A stretch of DNA of 64,000 nt. Origin: Candidatus Latescibacterota bacterium. GTDB lineage: Bacteria > Krumholzibacteriota > Krumholzibacteriia > JACNKJ01. The position numbers and the translations under genes are program-made. Location of the stretch: contig JACKDC010000003.1 of NCBI GenBank assembly GCA_020633725.1, positions 124,001 through 188,000 of the forward strand, written 5' to 3'. Every line of letters starts with the position of its first letter. The stretch's first letter is position 1. The notes beneath the pieces were generated by a model. It was given only the letters and a program-made list of their open reading frames with translations, was not told the DNA's origin and did not search any database. Positions 25,916 to 34,395 of the stretch are shown piece by piece.

Positions 25916-26815
25916 ATGTCCGACGCAGCAACCACAGCCACAGCACCCGCTCGGCGGCCCCACCTGCTCCTCGCCGACGACGACTACGAGATGCGCAAGC
26001 TCCTGCGCTGGTCCCTCGAGCACGCGGGCTACCGGGTGACGGAGTGCCCGGACGGCCACACCCTGCTGAAGAAGCTCGAGGCCGAGACGGGCGGCGGCGA
26101 CGGCGAGCGCTACGATCTCATCGTCACCGACGTCCGGATGCCCGGGGTGACGGGCACCGAGGCCCTGCGCCAGGGCTGGCTCCGCGGCGACTGGCCGCCG
26201 GTGATCCTGATCACCGCCTTCCCCGATCCCGAGCTGCGCGAGCGCGCGCTGCGGCTGGGCGCGCAGGCTGTGCTCGCCAAACCCTTCGACGTGGACCTGC
26301 TCGTCGCCCTGGCCGGCCGGATCCTGCCCGCCCGGTCCCTCGCCCGCGCCGACGACGCCCAGGGCGCCGCCCCCCCCACCCCCGCGGAACCGCGCCTCCC
26401 CTTCCCCGTGGAGATCACTTGCCGGCACGGCTCGCTGGCCGCGCCGCTGCGCGACTACATCCACGAGGCGGCGGCGCGCTTCGCCGACTGCGGCGGACAG
26501 ATCCGCGACCTGAGCGTGGTCGTCGACGAAACGCGGCCCGACGAACACCGCAGGCGCCAGTTCCGCGTGAGCCTGCGCGTCCGCAGCGACGCCGGCAACA
26601 TCGCCGTCAGCCTCGACGCCGACCGCGCCGGCGCGCATCCGAATCCCTATCTCACCCTGCACGCGGCCTTCAGCACGGCCTGGCATCGCCTGCAGCGTCG
26701 CCTGGAGCGGCGCGCGAACGGCAAGCCCGCGCCCGCCGGAGCGCGCGTGCGGCGCGCGAGGGAACAGCTGGCCAGCGCGGCCGCCGGGCCCTTCGCGCCG
26801 CTGCGAAAGGAGTAG
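25916..26815 (+). CDS. Receiver domain fused to an HPF/RaiA-type ribosome-hibernation domain
   Basis: The product is 299 aa, starting at ATG 25916 (GGAAAGGAA upstream). Residues 12-135 are a full receiver: DDD (21-23), Asp72 (VTDVRMPG), Thr100 (ILITAF), Lys122 (LAKPFD). A Pro/Ala linker (136-162) leads to residues 163-268. These fit the HPF/RaiA (S30EA) ribosome-associated fold: PVEITCRHGSLAAPLRDYIHEAAARFADC, then DLSVVVDE, a beta pair FRVSLRVRSDAGNIAVSLDAD, and the final helix PYLTLHAAFSTAWHRLQRRLERR. The extra ...AHPNPY... loop matches the long-form family members. Such domains bind the 30S A/P-site region and stop translation. Phosphorylation would then control ribosome hibernation. The fusion is unusual; the function is inferred from its parts. 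Confidence 0.82.
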   Translation: MSDAATTATAPARRPHLLLADDDYEMRKLLRWSLEHAGYRVTECPDGHTLLKKLEAETGGGDGERYDLIVTDVRMPGVTGTEALRQGWLRGDWPPVILITAFPDPELRERALRLGAQAVLAKPFDVDLLVALAGRILPARSLARADDAQGAAPPTPAEPRLPFPVEITCRHGSLAAPLRDYIHEAAARFADCGGQIRDLSVVVDETRPDEHRRRQFRVSLRVRSDAGNIAVSLDADRAGAHPNPYLTLHAAFSTAWHRLQRRLERRANGKPAPAGARVRRAREQLASAAAGPFAPLRKE

Positions 26816-26820
26816 CAGCC

Positions 26821-28293
26821 ATGAAGCACGTCAACCGAGCCGTCGAGAGCCTGCTGATCCTCGCCCTGTCCGCGACGCCCGCGCTGGCCGCCGTGCGATC
26901 GGAGTCCTCGATGAGCATCCCCGACGACCAGATCACCGGCGCCATCGAGACGGAGCTCCTGGTCAACGACGCCGTGCCGGCCGAGGACATCAACGTGATG
27001 ACGCGCGACGGCATCGTCACCCTGGACGGCAGCGTGAACAACCTGCTGGCCCGCGAGCGCGCGTCCGAGGTGGCCGAGAGCATCAAGGGCGTACGCGCGG
27101 TGGTGGACGAGATCGAGGTCAAGCCCGTGCCCCGCAGCGACCTCGAGATCCAGGGCGACGTGACCGCGGCCTTCGCCAGCGACCCGCTCACGCGGGACGA
27201 CGGCATCGCCGTGAGCGTCCACGACGGGCACGTGACCCTCGACGGCCGCGGCGACTCCTTCGCCAAGCAGCGGCTCGTCACCGAGATCGCCGAGGGGGTG
27301 CGCGGCGTGAAGAGCGTGGAGAACGACATCACCGTGGAGCTGGAGCACGAGCGGCCCGACGCGGACATCGCCACCGAGATCCGCGCGCTGCTGCGCGACG
27401 ACGTCCGCATCGACCCGGGCGCGGTGGGCGTCGCCGTGAAGGATGGCAAGGTCACGCTCAGCGGCGACGTCAGCAGCGCCTGGGAGCGCACGCTGGCCAA
27501 GCGCAAGGCCTGGGTGGCGGGCGTGCGGGCCGTGGACGTCTCCGGGCTGGAGATCGCCTGGTGGCGCGCGGACGATTCGCTCCGGCAGGACGCGGAGACG
27601 GCGGACCTGAGCGACGCGGACATCGACCGCGCCGTCGCCGGCGTGCTGGCCCAGGATCCCCGCGTCCAGGCCTTCGACGTGATCGCGGACGCGAGCTACG
27701 GCACCGTCACGCTGACCGGCGAGGTGGACAACCTCAAGGCCAAGCAGGCGGCGGCCGAAGACGCGCAGAACACCATCGGCGTCTGGCGCGTCGAGAACCA
27801 CCTCCGCGTCCGGCCCGACAGCGCCTTCAGCGATGCGGAGCTCGTGACCCGCGTCTACGACGCCCTGGGCCGCGACCCCTTCGTGGGCTGGCACGACATC
27901 AGCGTCGCCGCCACGAACGGCACGGTGCGGCTCTACGGCGACGTGGACACCGACTTCGAGAAGCGCGAGGCCACGGACGTGGCCTACCGCGTGGGCGGCG
28001 TGCTGGCGGTGGACAACGCGCTCAACGTGAGCGCCGAACAGCCGCTCAAGAGCGACACGGCCATCCGCGACGACGTGGAGTCGCAGCTCTACTGGGATGC
28101 CGCGGTGAACGGCGGCGAGGTCCAGGTGAGCGTGGATGGCGGGGCCGTCACCCTGACCGGCGCGGTGGACACCTGGTACGAGTACACCCAGGCCGCCCAG
28201 GACGCCTACGAGGGCGGGGCGACCTCGGTCCGCAACGATCTCCAGGTGCGGAGCACCCCCGCGAAGGGCGCGCCGCTCGCGACGAATTCCTGA
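26821..28293 (+). CDS. Periplasmic protein with six tandem BON domains
   Basis: The product is 490 aa. Signal peptide 1-23 ends at PALAA. Six BON repeats of 65-75 residues follow at about 35-105, 107-175, 178-250, 262-335, 338-410 and 414-485. Each has the pattern I-x-x-x-hydrophobic, a central GTVTLTGEVDN-like turn (IVTLDGSVNN, HVTLDGRGDS, KVTLSGDVSS, TVTLTGEVDN, TVRLYGDVDT, AVTLTGAVDT) and a final V..V.N.L/I. BON domains bind phospholipid surfaces or polymers in the periplasm (OsmY, DolP). Six copies are exceptional; OsmY has two. It is the last gene of the sigma-54 operon, 5 bp after the HPF fusion, so envelope protection and ribosome hibernation appear co-induced. Confidence 0.92.
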   Translation: MKHVNRAVESLLILALSATPALAAVRSESSMSIPDDQITGAIETELLVNDAVPAEDINVMTRDGIVTLDGSVNNLLARERASEVAESIKGVRAVVDEIEVKPVPRSDLEIQGDVTAAFASDPLTRDDGIAVSVHDGHVTLDGRGDSFAKQRLVTEIAEGVRGVKSVENDITVELEHERPDADIATEIRALLRDDVRIDPGAVGVAVKDGKVTLSGDVSSAWERTLAKRKAWVAGVRAVDVSGLEIAWWRADDSLRQDAETADLSDADIDRAVAGVLAQDPRVQAFDVIADASYGTVTLTGEVDNLKAKQAAAEDAQNTIGVWRVENHLRVRPDSAFSDAELVTRVYDALGRDPFVGWHDISVAATNGTVRLYGDVDTDFEKREATDVAYRVGGVLAVDNALNVSAEQPLKSDTAIRDDVESQLYWDAAVNGGEVQVSVDGGAVTLTGAVDTWYEYTQAAQDAYEGGATSVRNDLQVRSTPAKGAPLATNS

Positions 28294-28311
28294 CCCCCTG
28301 CAAGCCACGGC

Positions 28312-28339
28312 GGGGCGGGCGGCGACGGCCGCCCGCCCC
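28312..28339 (+). terminator. Strong GC hairpin after the BON gene
   Basis: Perfect 12-bp stem GGGGCGGGCGGC/GCCGCCCGCCCC with a 4-nt loop. There is no T-tract, so termination may be inefficient or factor-dependent. Confidence 0.55.
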
Positions 28340-28405
28340 CTGCGTTCCGCCGTGGACGCCCCCGCGCCTCCCCGCTATGCTGGCGGCTCGAAAGGAGCCG
28401 CGCGC

Positions 28406-28924
28406 ATGGCCGATCCCCCGCGCTACACCGACCGCCCGCTGCCGCGCTACCGGCACCTGCTCGGACGCACGCCGCATCCGGTTCGGCATCCCGACGGACA
28501 CTCCTACGGCGTCACGCCGCCCCTGCCGACCCCCATCCGGGGCGACGACTGGCAGGGCAACGAGGAGTTCCTCTACGGGATCGACCTCTTCAACCTGGGC
28601 TTCTGGTGGGAGAGTCACGAGGCGCTGGAGGGGCTCTGGCACGTCAGCGGCCGGCGCTCGCCGGTGGGGCACTGCCTCCAGACCGTGATCCAGTGCGCGG
28701 CGGCCCACCTGCAGGCGGAGCTGGGACGCGCGCGCGGCGGCGAGGCCCTGCTGCGCCGGGCGCGGGTCCACGCCGCCTCGGCCGGCGAGACCCGCCTGGG
28801 CCTCGACCTGGATGCGCTGCTGCGCGGCACCCGCGACTTCGTCCACGATCCGACCGGACCCGCCGCCCGCCTGCGGCTCGCCTGGCCAGACGGCGGCGAG
28901 GCCGACCCTTCGCGCGCAAGTTAG
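28406..28924 (+). CDS. DUF309 domain protein
   Basis: The product is 172 aa from ATG 28406 with AAGGAG 8 nt upstream; the frame extends 18 codons further but without a ribosome site. The DUF309 signature is clear at about 50-90: GIDLFNLGFWWESHEALEGLWHVSGR, followed by CLQTVIQCAAAHLQAELGR and a helical C-terminus. The conserved His-Glu of WWESHEALE is reminiscent of metal or nucleotide binding, but no activity is known for the family. The N-terminal 50 residues are basic and Pro-rich (PRYTDRPLPRYRHLLGRTPHP). It lies 112 bp after the BON gene behind a hairpin, so it is probably an independent unit. Confidence 0.85.
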   Translation: MADPPRYTDRPLPRYRHLLGRTPHPVRHPDGHSYGVTPPLPTPIRGDDWQGNEEFLYGIDLFNLGFWWESHEALEGLWHVSGRRSPVGHCLQTVIQCAAAHLQAELGRARGGEALLRRARVHAASAGETRLGLDLDALLRGTRDFVHDPTGPAARLRLAWPDGGEADPSRAS

Positions 28925-28956
28925 GGCTCAACTCCGCGCCGACGGTTGCCGATACG

Positions 28957-28999
28957 TCCCTGCAAGGGAGCGACCCCAGGGAGGGAACCCGGGGCTCGC
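28957..28999 (+). promoter_or_regulatory. Two stacked stem-loops in the leader of the PilZ gene
   Basis: TCCCT-GCA-AGGGA (28957-28969) is followed at once by GCGACCCC...GGGGCTCGC (28970-28977 with 28991-28999, one bulge). The second stem extends inward through GGG/CCC to the loop AGGGAA. The folded element ends 30 nt before the PilZ start. It does not match the c-di-GMP riboswitch consensus I know. Confidence 0.45.
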
Positions 29000-29029
29000 C
29001 CGCTCAGCGCCACCTCTGGGAGGCAGATC

Positions 29030-29386
29030 ATGGAAAACCGCCGCAAGTACGCGCGCAAGCTCATGTTCGACATGCTGCCGGTGTCGATCGCCGGCCTTGG
29101 CGACTGCATCGGCTACCTCGTGGACCTCACGCCGGCCGGCCTGATGCTGCGCTCCACCTGCCCGGTGGAGCCCGGCACCCGCTACGTCATCCAGGTCGAG
29201 CTGCGCGAGCCCGTGGACGGCCGCGAGACGCTCGAGATCGACGGCGAGTGCGTCTGGTGCCGGCGCGCCCCGGTGATGAACGGCTTCAACGCGGGCTTCC
29301 AGCTCGCGGACGACAGCGCCAACAGCAAGCGGTTGATCGAAGCGCTCAGCCGACCGCCGGTGCCTCTGCCCGACGACGAGGACTGA
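29030..29386 (+). CDS. PilZ domain protein
   Basis: The product is 118 aa, essentially one PilZ domain. The start ATG 29030 follows GGGAGG and gives the classical N-terminal Arg-rich switch (ENRRKYARKLMF). The second c-di-GMP motif D/N-x-S-x-x-G appears as DLTPAGL (about 32-38). The barrel continues with GTRYVIQVELREP and IDGECVWCRR to GFNAGFQLADDS. The domain normally binds dimeric c-di-GMP and acts by protein contacts; here Thr replaces Ser in the second motif. No motility or polysaccharide genes adjoin it, so the target is unknown. A structured leader precedes it. Confidence 0.85.
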   Translation: MENRRKYARKLMFDMLPVSIAGLGDCIGYLVDLTPAGLMLRSTCPVEPGTRYVIQVELREPVDGRETLEIDGECVWCRRAPVMNGFNAGFQLADDSANSKRLIEALSRPPVPLPDDED

Positions 29387-29476
29387 CCCTCGACGCAGTC
29401 CGAACTGGCCGCAGCGCGCTGGGCGTGCTAGGGTGCCCAGGTTCGCCGTTGATTCCGTCTTCAGCCGTCTGGATCG

Positions 29477-30646
29477 ATGTCCTCTCCGCCCGCAGAACTG
29501 CTAGCGCTCCGTCACCGCCTGCATCGCCTGGCGGAGCGGTCCGGTGAGGAGCGACGGACCGCCGACGCGGTGCGCGAGTTCCTGTCCCGGCAGTCTCCCG
29601 GTCGGATCGAAGCCGATCTCGGCGGCCACGGCGTGGCGGCCGTGTGGGACGGCCCGTCGCCCGGGCCCACGGTGCTCCTGCGCGCGGATCTCGACGCCCT
29701 CCCCCTCCCCGAATCGCTGGCGCTCCCCCACGGGTCGCTGACCGAAGGCGTCGCCCACAAGTGCGGCCACGACGGACACATGGCCATGCTGGCCGGCGTC
29801 GGCGTCGCCCTCGCGCAGCGCCCGCCCGCGCGTGGGCGCGCCGTGCTGCTCTTCCAGCCGGCGGAGGAGACGGGGGCCGGCGCGCGAGCCGTCCTCGACG
29901 ACCCCCGCTTCGCCGCCATCGCGCCCGACCGGGTGCTGGCGCTGCACAACCTCCCGGGCTTTCCCACGGGCAGCGTGCTCCTGCGCGACGGGGTCTTCGC
30001 GAGCGCGTCCCGCGGCCTCGCCGTGACCCTGCGCGGCGTGACGTCCCACGCGGCCGAACCCGCCGCAGGTCGCAGTCCCGCGCTCGCCGTCGCGCAGCTC
30101 ATCGCCGACTGGAGCGCCGCCCCGCAGCTGCACAGCGCGCTCGCGGAGGCCGCCCAGGTGACGGTGATCCACGCCCGCGTGGGCGAGCGCGCCTTCGGCA
30201 CGAGCCCGGGCGAGGGCTGCGTCATGGCGACGCTCCGCGCCCACGAGACGGCCGTCATCGAGCGCCTGGCCGCTCACTGCGAGGAGCGCGCGCGGGGGCT
30301 CGCCACGGCCCACGGCCTCGAGATCCAGGTGGACTGGGTCGAGCCCTTTCCCGCCACCTGCTGCGATCCCGGCACCAACGCGGTGCTGGAAGCGGTGGCC
30401 CGGGAGCGAGGGCTCGTCGTGCGGCGCCTCGAGCATCCCTTCCCGTGGTCGGAGGACTTCGGCCACTTCACAGCCGTCGCGCCCGGCGCGCTCTTCGGGC
30501 TGGGGGCCGGGCCGGAGCAGCCCGCCCTGCACCATCCCCGTTACGACTTCCCCGACGCCCTGCTGGCCATCGGACCGCCGCTTCTCGAGGCCGCGCTGCG
30601 CCGTCTGCTCGCCCTGGACAAACCCGCCACGGGGGGAACCCCGTGA
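29477..30646 (+). CDS. M20D family amidohydrolase/peptidase
   Basis: The product is 389 aa, the normal size for M20D aminoacylases and N-acetyl-amino-acid deacetylases. Metal-site motifs: LLRADLDALPL, VAHKCGHDGHMAM (Cys and His ligands) and FQPAEETGAGA (catalytic and metal-binding Glu pair). His in VLALHNLPGFPTG and HHPRYDFPD completes the site. The lid/dimerisation domain (about 175-285) has TLRGVTSHAAEPAAGRSP. Substrates of this family are N-acylated amino acids. Its stop overlaps the start of the alanine racemase gene (GTGA), so hydrolysis of an N-acyl amino acid may feed racemisation. Confidence 0.9.
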   Translation: MSSPPAELLALRHRLHRLAERSGEERRTADAVREFLSRQSPGRIEADLGGHGVAAVWDGPSPGPTVLLRADLDALPLPESLALPHGSLTEGVAHKCGHDGHMAMLAGVGVALAQRPPARGRAVLLFQPAEETGAGARAVLDDPRFAAIAPDRVLALHNLPGFPTGSVLLRDGVFASASRGLAVTLRGVTSHAAEPAAGRSPALAVAQLIADWSAAPQLHSALAEAAQVTVIHARVGERAFGTSPGEGCVMATLRAHETAVIERLAAHCEERARGLATAHGLEIQVDWVEPFPATCCDPGTNAVLEAVARERGLVVRRLEHPFPWSEDFGHFTAVAPGALFGLGAGPEQPALHHPRYDFPDALLAIGPPLLEAALRRLLALDKPATGGTP

Positions 30647-31806
30647 GCGATGGCGGCGTCACCTCCTCGTGGATCACCTTGCGCGCCGGCGCGCTCGAGG
30701 GCAACCTGCGCTGGCTGCGGCGACGGCTCGGCAGCCAGACGCAGCTCTGCTCCGTCGTCAAGGGCAACGCCTACGGCCATGGCATCGAGACCTACGTGCC
30801 GCTGGCCGAGCGCTGCGGCGTGCGGCAGTTCGCGGTCTTCTCCGCCCGGGAAGCCCAGCGCGTGCACGCCTGCTCCGGCAAGCGCAGCGAGATCATGATC
30901 ATGGGCGACCTGCCGGACGCCGCCGTGGACTGGGCCGTCGCCGAGGGCGTGTCCTTCTTCGTCTTCGATCTCAGCCGCCTGGACGCCGCCCTGCAGGCGG
31001 CCCGGCGCGTGGGACGGGCGGCGCGCGTCCACCTGGAGGTGGAGACCGGCCTCAATCGCACGGGGCTCTCCGCGCGCTCCCTCGGCCGGGCGCTGGAGCG
31101 CATCGCGGCGCATCCCGAACAGCTGCGGCTCGACGGCGTCTGCTCGCACCTGGCCGGCGCGGAGTCGTCCACCAACCACTACCGCATCCAGCGGCAGCTC
31201 GCCGTCTTCCGGCAGCGCGTGGAGCAGGTGCGCGCGTCGGGGCAGGCGGACTTTCGCCGCCACGTCGCCTGCTCGGCCGCGGCGCTCCTGCGCCCGGAGA
31301 CGCGTCTGGACATGGCGCGCGTGGGCATCGCCCAGTTCGGCTACTGGCCCAGCGAGGAGGTGCGCCTGGGCGTCCTCGGGGCGCGGCAGCGCAAGCGGCC
31401 CGTGCTGCGACGGCTGCTGACCTGGCGCAGCCGCGTCATCAACGTGAAGCGCGTGCCGAGCGGCGAGTTCATCGGCTACGGGCACCACAGCCAGGCGCTG
31501 CACACGATGCGCGTGGCCGCCGTCCCTGTGGGCTATGCCGACGGCTTCCCTCGCGACCTGGGCAACCGGGGGCGCGTGCTGGTCCACGGCGAGCCCTGCC
31601 ACGTGATCGGCGCCGTGAACATGAGCATTCTGCTGGTGGACGTGTCCTACCTCGCCGGGGTCCGCAACGGTGACGAGGTGGTGCTCATCGGCCACCAGGG
31701 TGAGCGGGAGATCACGGTGGGCGCCTTCGGCGAGATGTTCCACGCCCTCAACTACGAGGTGCTCCTGCGGCTCTCCGCGGACATCCCCCGCATCGTCGTC
31801 GACTAG
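30643..31806 (+). CDS. alr: Alanine racemase (fold type III PLP enzyme)
   Basis: The product is 387 aa, starting with GTG 30643 that overlaps the preceding stop. The PLP Lys40 lies in SVVKGNAYGHG. The barrel carries VHLEVETGLNRTGL and CSHLAGAES; the C-terminal beta domain has VPSGEFIGYGHH and the catalytic-Tyr region AAVPVGYADGFPRDLGNRG, then NMSILLVDVSYLAGVRNGDEVVLIG. All signatures of alanine racemase are present, so L-/D-Ala interconversion for peptidoglycan is likely. The coupling to an M20 amidohydrolase is unusual for the housekeeping gene, and a broader amino-acid specificity cannot be excluded. Its TAG stop shares the four bases CTAG with the stop of the convergent symporter gene. Confidence 0.9.
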   Translation: MSDGGVTSSWITLRAGALEGNLRWLRRRLGSQTQLCSVVKGNAYGHGIETYVPLAERCGVRQFAVFSAREAQRVHACSGKRSEIMIMGDLPDAAVDWAVAEGVSFFVFDLSRLDAALQAARRVGRAARVHLEVETGLNRTGLSARSLGRALERIAAHPEQLRLDGVCSHLAGAESSTNHYRIQRQLAVFRQRVEQVRASGQADFRRHVACSAAALLRPETRLDMARVGIAQFGYWPSEEVRLGVLGARQRKRPVLRRLLTWRSRVINVKRVPSGEFIGYGHHSQALHTMRVAAVPVGYADGFPRDLGNRGRVLVHGEPCHVIGAVNMSILLVDVSYLAGVRNGDEVVLIGHQGEREITVGAFGEMFHALNYEVLLRLSADIPRIVVD

Positions 31807-33236
31807 GCGGCGGCCGGACGCAGGCGCCGCGTCAGCACCATCGACGCGAAGGCCACCGTCGCGACCAGCACCCCGAACACGGCGGGATCGAAGGTCTCGG
31901 CCCAGGGTGTGAAGCGGTAGGCGAAGGTAACCGCGATCGCGATCAGCATGGTCGTGAGGATCATGCGGGTGAGTCCCGGCGAGCGCTCCTTCGAGAAGAC
32001 CCCCACCACCACCGGCACGATGATCGCCGGCGCCCACAGGTGATAGGTGAAGAGCAGCAGACTGATGATGTCCGGCCACAGCACGGCGATCGCCGTGGCC
32101 GCGATGCCGAGCCCCGCCGAGCACCAGCGCGCCAGGCGGAGGATCCGGCCGTCGCCCTTGTCCTCCCAGCCCAGCTGGTGCTCGAAGAGGTCCTTCACGA
32201 AGATGGCCGTGGACGAGTTCAGCGCGCTGTCGGCCGAGGACATGACCGCGCTGAGCAGTGCGGCGATCAGGATCGCGCCGATGATCGGGTTGTTCAGGTC
32301 CTTCACGACCACCGGCAGGGCCTGCTGCGCGGTGATGTCGCCGTGCCACATGCGGCCGTAGAGCGCGATGACGAAGATGATCACCGGGAAGGTGAGCATG
32401 AGGAAGCCGCCCACCCCGGCGATGCCCAGCTTGGTATCGCGGATGCTCCGCCCCACGCAGTAGCGAGTGGCGTAGCCAGGGGCGAAGGTCTCGCCGAAGA
32501 GAAAGGCCAGGAAGGTGGTCACCAGGAAGAGCCAGCCCTTGCCGCCCTCGGGGCTGAAGAAGCCGTCGGGCACGGTGGTGGTGATCGTCCCCCAGTTGGC
32601 GCTCAGCTCGGGTAGGCAGATGGCCGCCGTGACCAGAAAGCCGATGTACAGCACCACGAACTGGATGATGTCGGTGTAGATCACGGCCATCAGGCCGCCG
32701 GCGGTGCTGTAGATCACCACCATGGCCCCACCCACGATGATGGCCCAGCGCAGCACCTGCACGTTGTCGGCGAAGTTGGGCAGCAGCGTGGACAGCACCG
32801 TGCCGAAGGCCGCCATCTGCGCCGCGATGATGAAGACGCTGAAGAGCAGCGACACGACCAGCACCACGAAGCGCGGCCCCTCGCCGAAGCGGTGGCCGAA
32901 GTAGCCGGCCACCGTGTAGAGCTCCGCCCTGCGGAAGTGCGGGGCGACGAAGAGCCCCGAAAAGAGGAAGTGCAGGTAGCCGGCCGTGGAGACCAGCACC
33001 ATGAGCAGGCCCCACTCGTAGGTCTTGCCCACGGCGCCGATGGAGTAGCCACCGCCGATCACCGTGGCGCCCATGGTGGCGAAGAGCATCCACCACGGCA
33101 CGTTGCGCCCGGCGAGCAGGAAGTCGTCCGCCTCGCCGATCTTGCGGGCCTTGAGCGTGCCCTTGACGAAGATGAAGCCCAGATAGGCGGCGATGATGCC
33201 TAGGCGCAGCAGCTCGCTTCCGCTGTAGCCGAACAC
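31803..33236 (-). CDS. Sodium:solute symporter (SSS family)
   Basis: The product is 477 aa with 12-13 membrane segments. SSS-family hallmarks: the N-terminal DDFLLAGRNVPWWMLFATMGATVIGGGYSIG (TM1 break), AGGLMAVIYTDIIQFVVLYIGFL, FAPGYATRYCVGRSIRDTKLG, and IAALLSAVMSSADSALNSSTAIFVKDL, the conserved Na+-site helix TM8. It imports a solute with Na+; substrate is not evident from sequence. It is third in a minus-strand set with a GNAT acetyltransferase and an ornithine-racemase-like enzyme (1-bp gap), so an amino acid is the likely cargo. Confidence 0.9.
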   Translation of the reverse strand: MFGYSGSELLRLGIIAAYLGFIFVKGTLKARKIGEADDFLLAGRNVPWWMLFATMGATVIGGGYSIGAVGKTYEWGLLMVLVSTAGYLHFLFSGLFVAPHFRRAELYTVAGYFGHRFGEGPRFVVLVVSLLFSVFIIAAQMAAFGTVLSTLLPNFADNVQVLRWAIIVGGAMVVIYSTAGGLMAVIYTDIIQFVVLYIGFLVTAAICLPELSANWGTITTTVPDGFFSPEGGKGWLFLVTTFLAFLFGETFAPGYATRYCVGRSIRDTKLGIAGVGGFLMLTFPVIIFVIALYGRMWHGDITAQQALPVVVKDLNNPIIGAILIAALLSAVMSSADSALNSSTAIFVKDLFEHQLGWEDKGDGRILRLARWCSAGLGIAATAIAVLWPDIISLLLFTYHLWAPAIIVPVVVGVFSKERSPGLTRMILTTMLIAIAVTFAYRFTPWAETFDPAVFGVLVATVAFASMVLTRRLRPAAA

Positions 33237-33237
33237 G

Positions 33238-34395
33238 CTAGCTCAGCAGCCCGTCGAGGACGCTGGGGACGCGCTCGGCGTGGCTCCCGTCGTCGTGCGC
33301 GGCCATGAACGCGCCCAGCGGCGGCACGAGCACCTTCTCCATGTAGCGGTTCGTCATGAGGCGCAGGGTGGCGCCGTAGTTGGGACGGAAGCGGATGGAC
33401 TGCCCCACCTCCAGCTCGCCGGGGCTGCCGCCCACGTTCACGACGGTGAGATCGCTCGTGGCGCCGGCCAGCACGTGCCCCGGCGCGATGGGTGTGAGCC
33501 CCTGCACCTCGGTGTCGAGCTGGCCGAGGGTCACAATGGCGCGCTGCCCCCGCTGGCCCGGGCTGATCTCGTCCTCCGTCTGGAGGCTCTCGAAGGGCGT
33601 GACCGCCGACAGCTCGCCCACCGGGACCAGGCTCTTCTCGCGGAGTTCCACGATCTCGGCCTCCACCGTGATCGCGTCGCTCCGGAATCCCGGCAGCGTG
33701 CCGCCGTTCACCAGATCCGTCCCCAGGAACACCGCCTCGCCGATGCGGAAGTGGTTGATGCTCTTCGGCAGCGTCTTCGACTGCAGCAGCGGCAGCACCA
33801 CGCTGGTGCCGGCCGAGATCAGCGGCAGCTCGTGCTCGAACTTCAGCTCCAGCAGTTCGCGGTAGAGGATGAGCTGCATGAACTGGTCGATGTTGGGCAC
33901 CGTGCCCGACAGGCAGCCCAGGTTCGCGCCGATCCCGAGCACCTCGATGTTCTCGAGCTCGAACACCCGCCGGTAGAATCCCACCAGCGCCCCAGGCAGC
34001 ACGCCCTCGCGCAGATCGCCCAGCTCGATCATGATGATCACGCCGTGCCGCTTGTCCCGCGTCGCCGCCTCGGCGTTCAACGCCTCGATGGTGGCGATCT
34101 CGCTGTTCAAGGTGACGTCCGACACGGCCACGATCTCGCCGATGGCCGACATGTGCGGCAGGCGCAGGTACCAGGTCTCGAACTCGGTCTTCAGTTCGCG
34201 CGCCGCCGTCAGGTTCGCGATGCGCGAGTCGGCGATCGACCGCACGCCGAGCGCGCCGAGCGCCTGCAGGGACTCCGAGTGGCCGCAGAGCACCTTGGTG
34301 ACCAGCGACCAGCTCGCCCCGTGCTCGGCCATCAGCGTGTTGACGCGGCCGATGTTGTGCTGCAGCGCTTCCAGGTCGATCAGGACGCGATTCAT
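33238..34395 (-). CDS. Alanine/ornithine racemase family PLP enzyme
   Basis: The product is 385 aa from ATG 34395, which overlaps the stop of the acetyltransferase gene (ATGA). The start MNRVLIDLEALQHNIGRVNTL and PLP Lys34 in LVTKVLCGHSE are typical. VTLNSEIATIEALN, IMIELGDLREGVLP and GIGANLGCLSGTVPN are characteristic of the Orr-type (ornithine racemase, YhfX-like) branch rather than Alr. RIGEAVFLGTDLVNGG marks the C-terminal part. The canonical GYADG segment of Alr is missing. Predicted racemase for ornithine, lysine or another basic or neutral amino acid. It lies with a Na+ symporter and GNAT enzyme and tail-to-tail with the alr gene. Confidence 0.85.
   Translation of the reverse strand: MNRVLIDLEALQHNIGRVNTLMAEHGASWSLVTKVLCGHSESLQALGALGVRSIADSRIANLTAARELKTEFETWYLRLPHMSAIGEIVAVSDVTLNSEIATIEALNAEAATRDKRHGVIIMIELGDLREGVLPGALVGFYRRVFELENIEVLGIGANLGCLSGTVPNIDQFMQLILYRELLELKFEHELPLISAGTSVVLPLLQSKTLPKSINHFRIGEAVFLGTDLVNGGTLPGFRSDAITVEAEIVELREKSLVPVGELSAVTPFESLQTEDEISPGQRGQRAIVTLGQLDTEVQGLTPIAPGHVLAGATSDLTVVNVGGSPGELEVGQSIRFRPNYGATLRLMTNRYMEKVLVPPLGAFMAAHDDGSHAERVPSVLDGLLS

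Noticed and set aside
26647..28308. A 553-codon antisense frame across the BON gene.
   Set aside because: Same cause: high-GC shadow with His/Val/Arg-rich composition and no ribosome site.
28957..28999. A c-di-GMP (GEMM) riboswitch before the PilZ gene.
   Set aside because: Conserved GEMM elements (CAGGGCAAACC, the GNRA tetraloop/receptor and the P1b arrangement) are not present.
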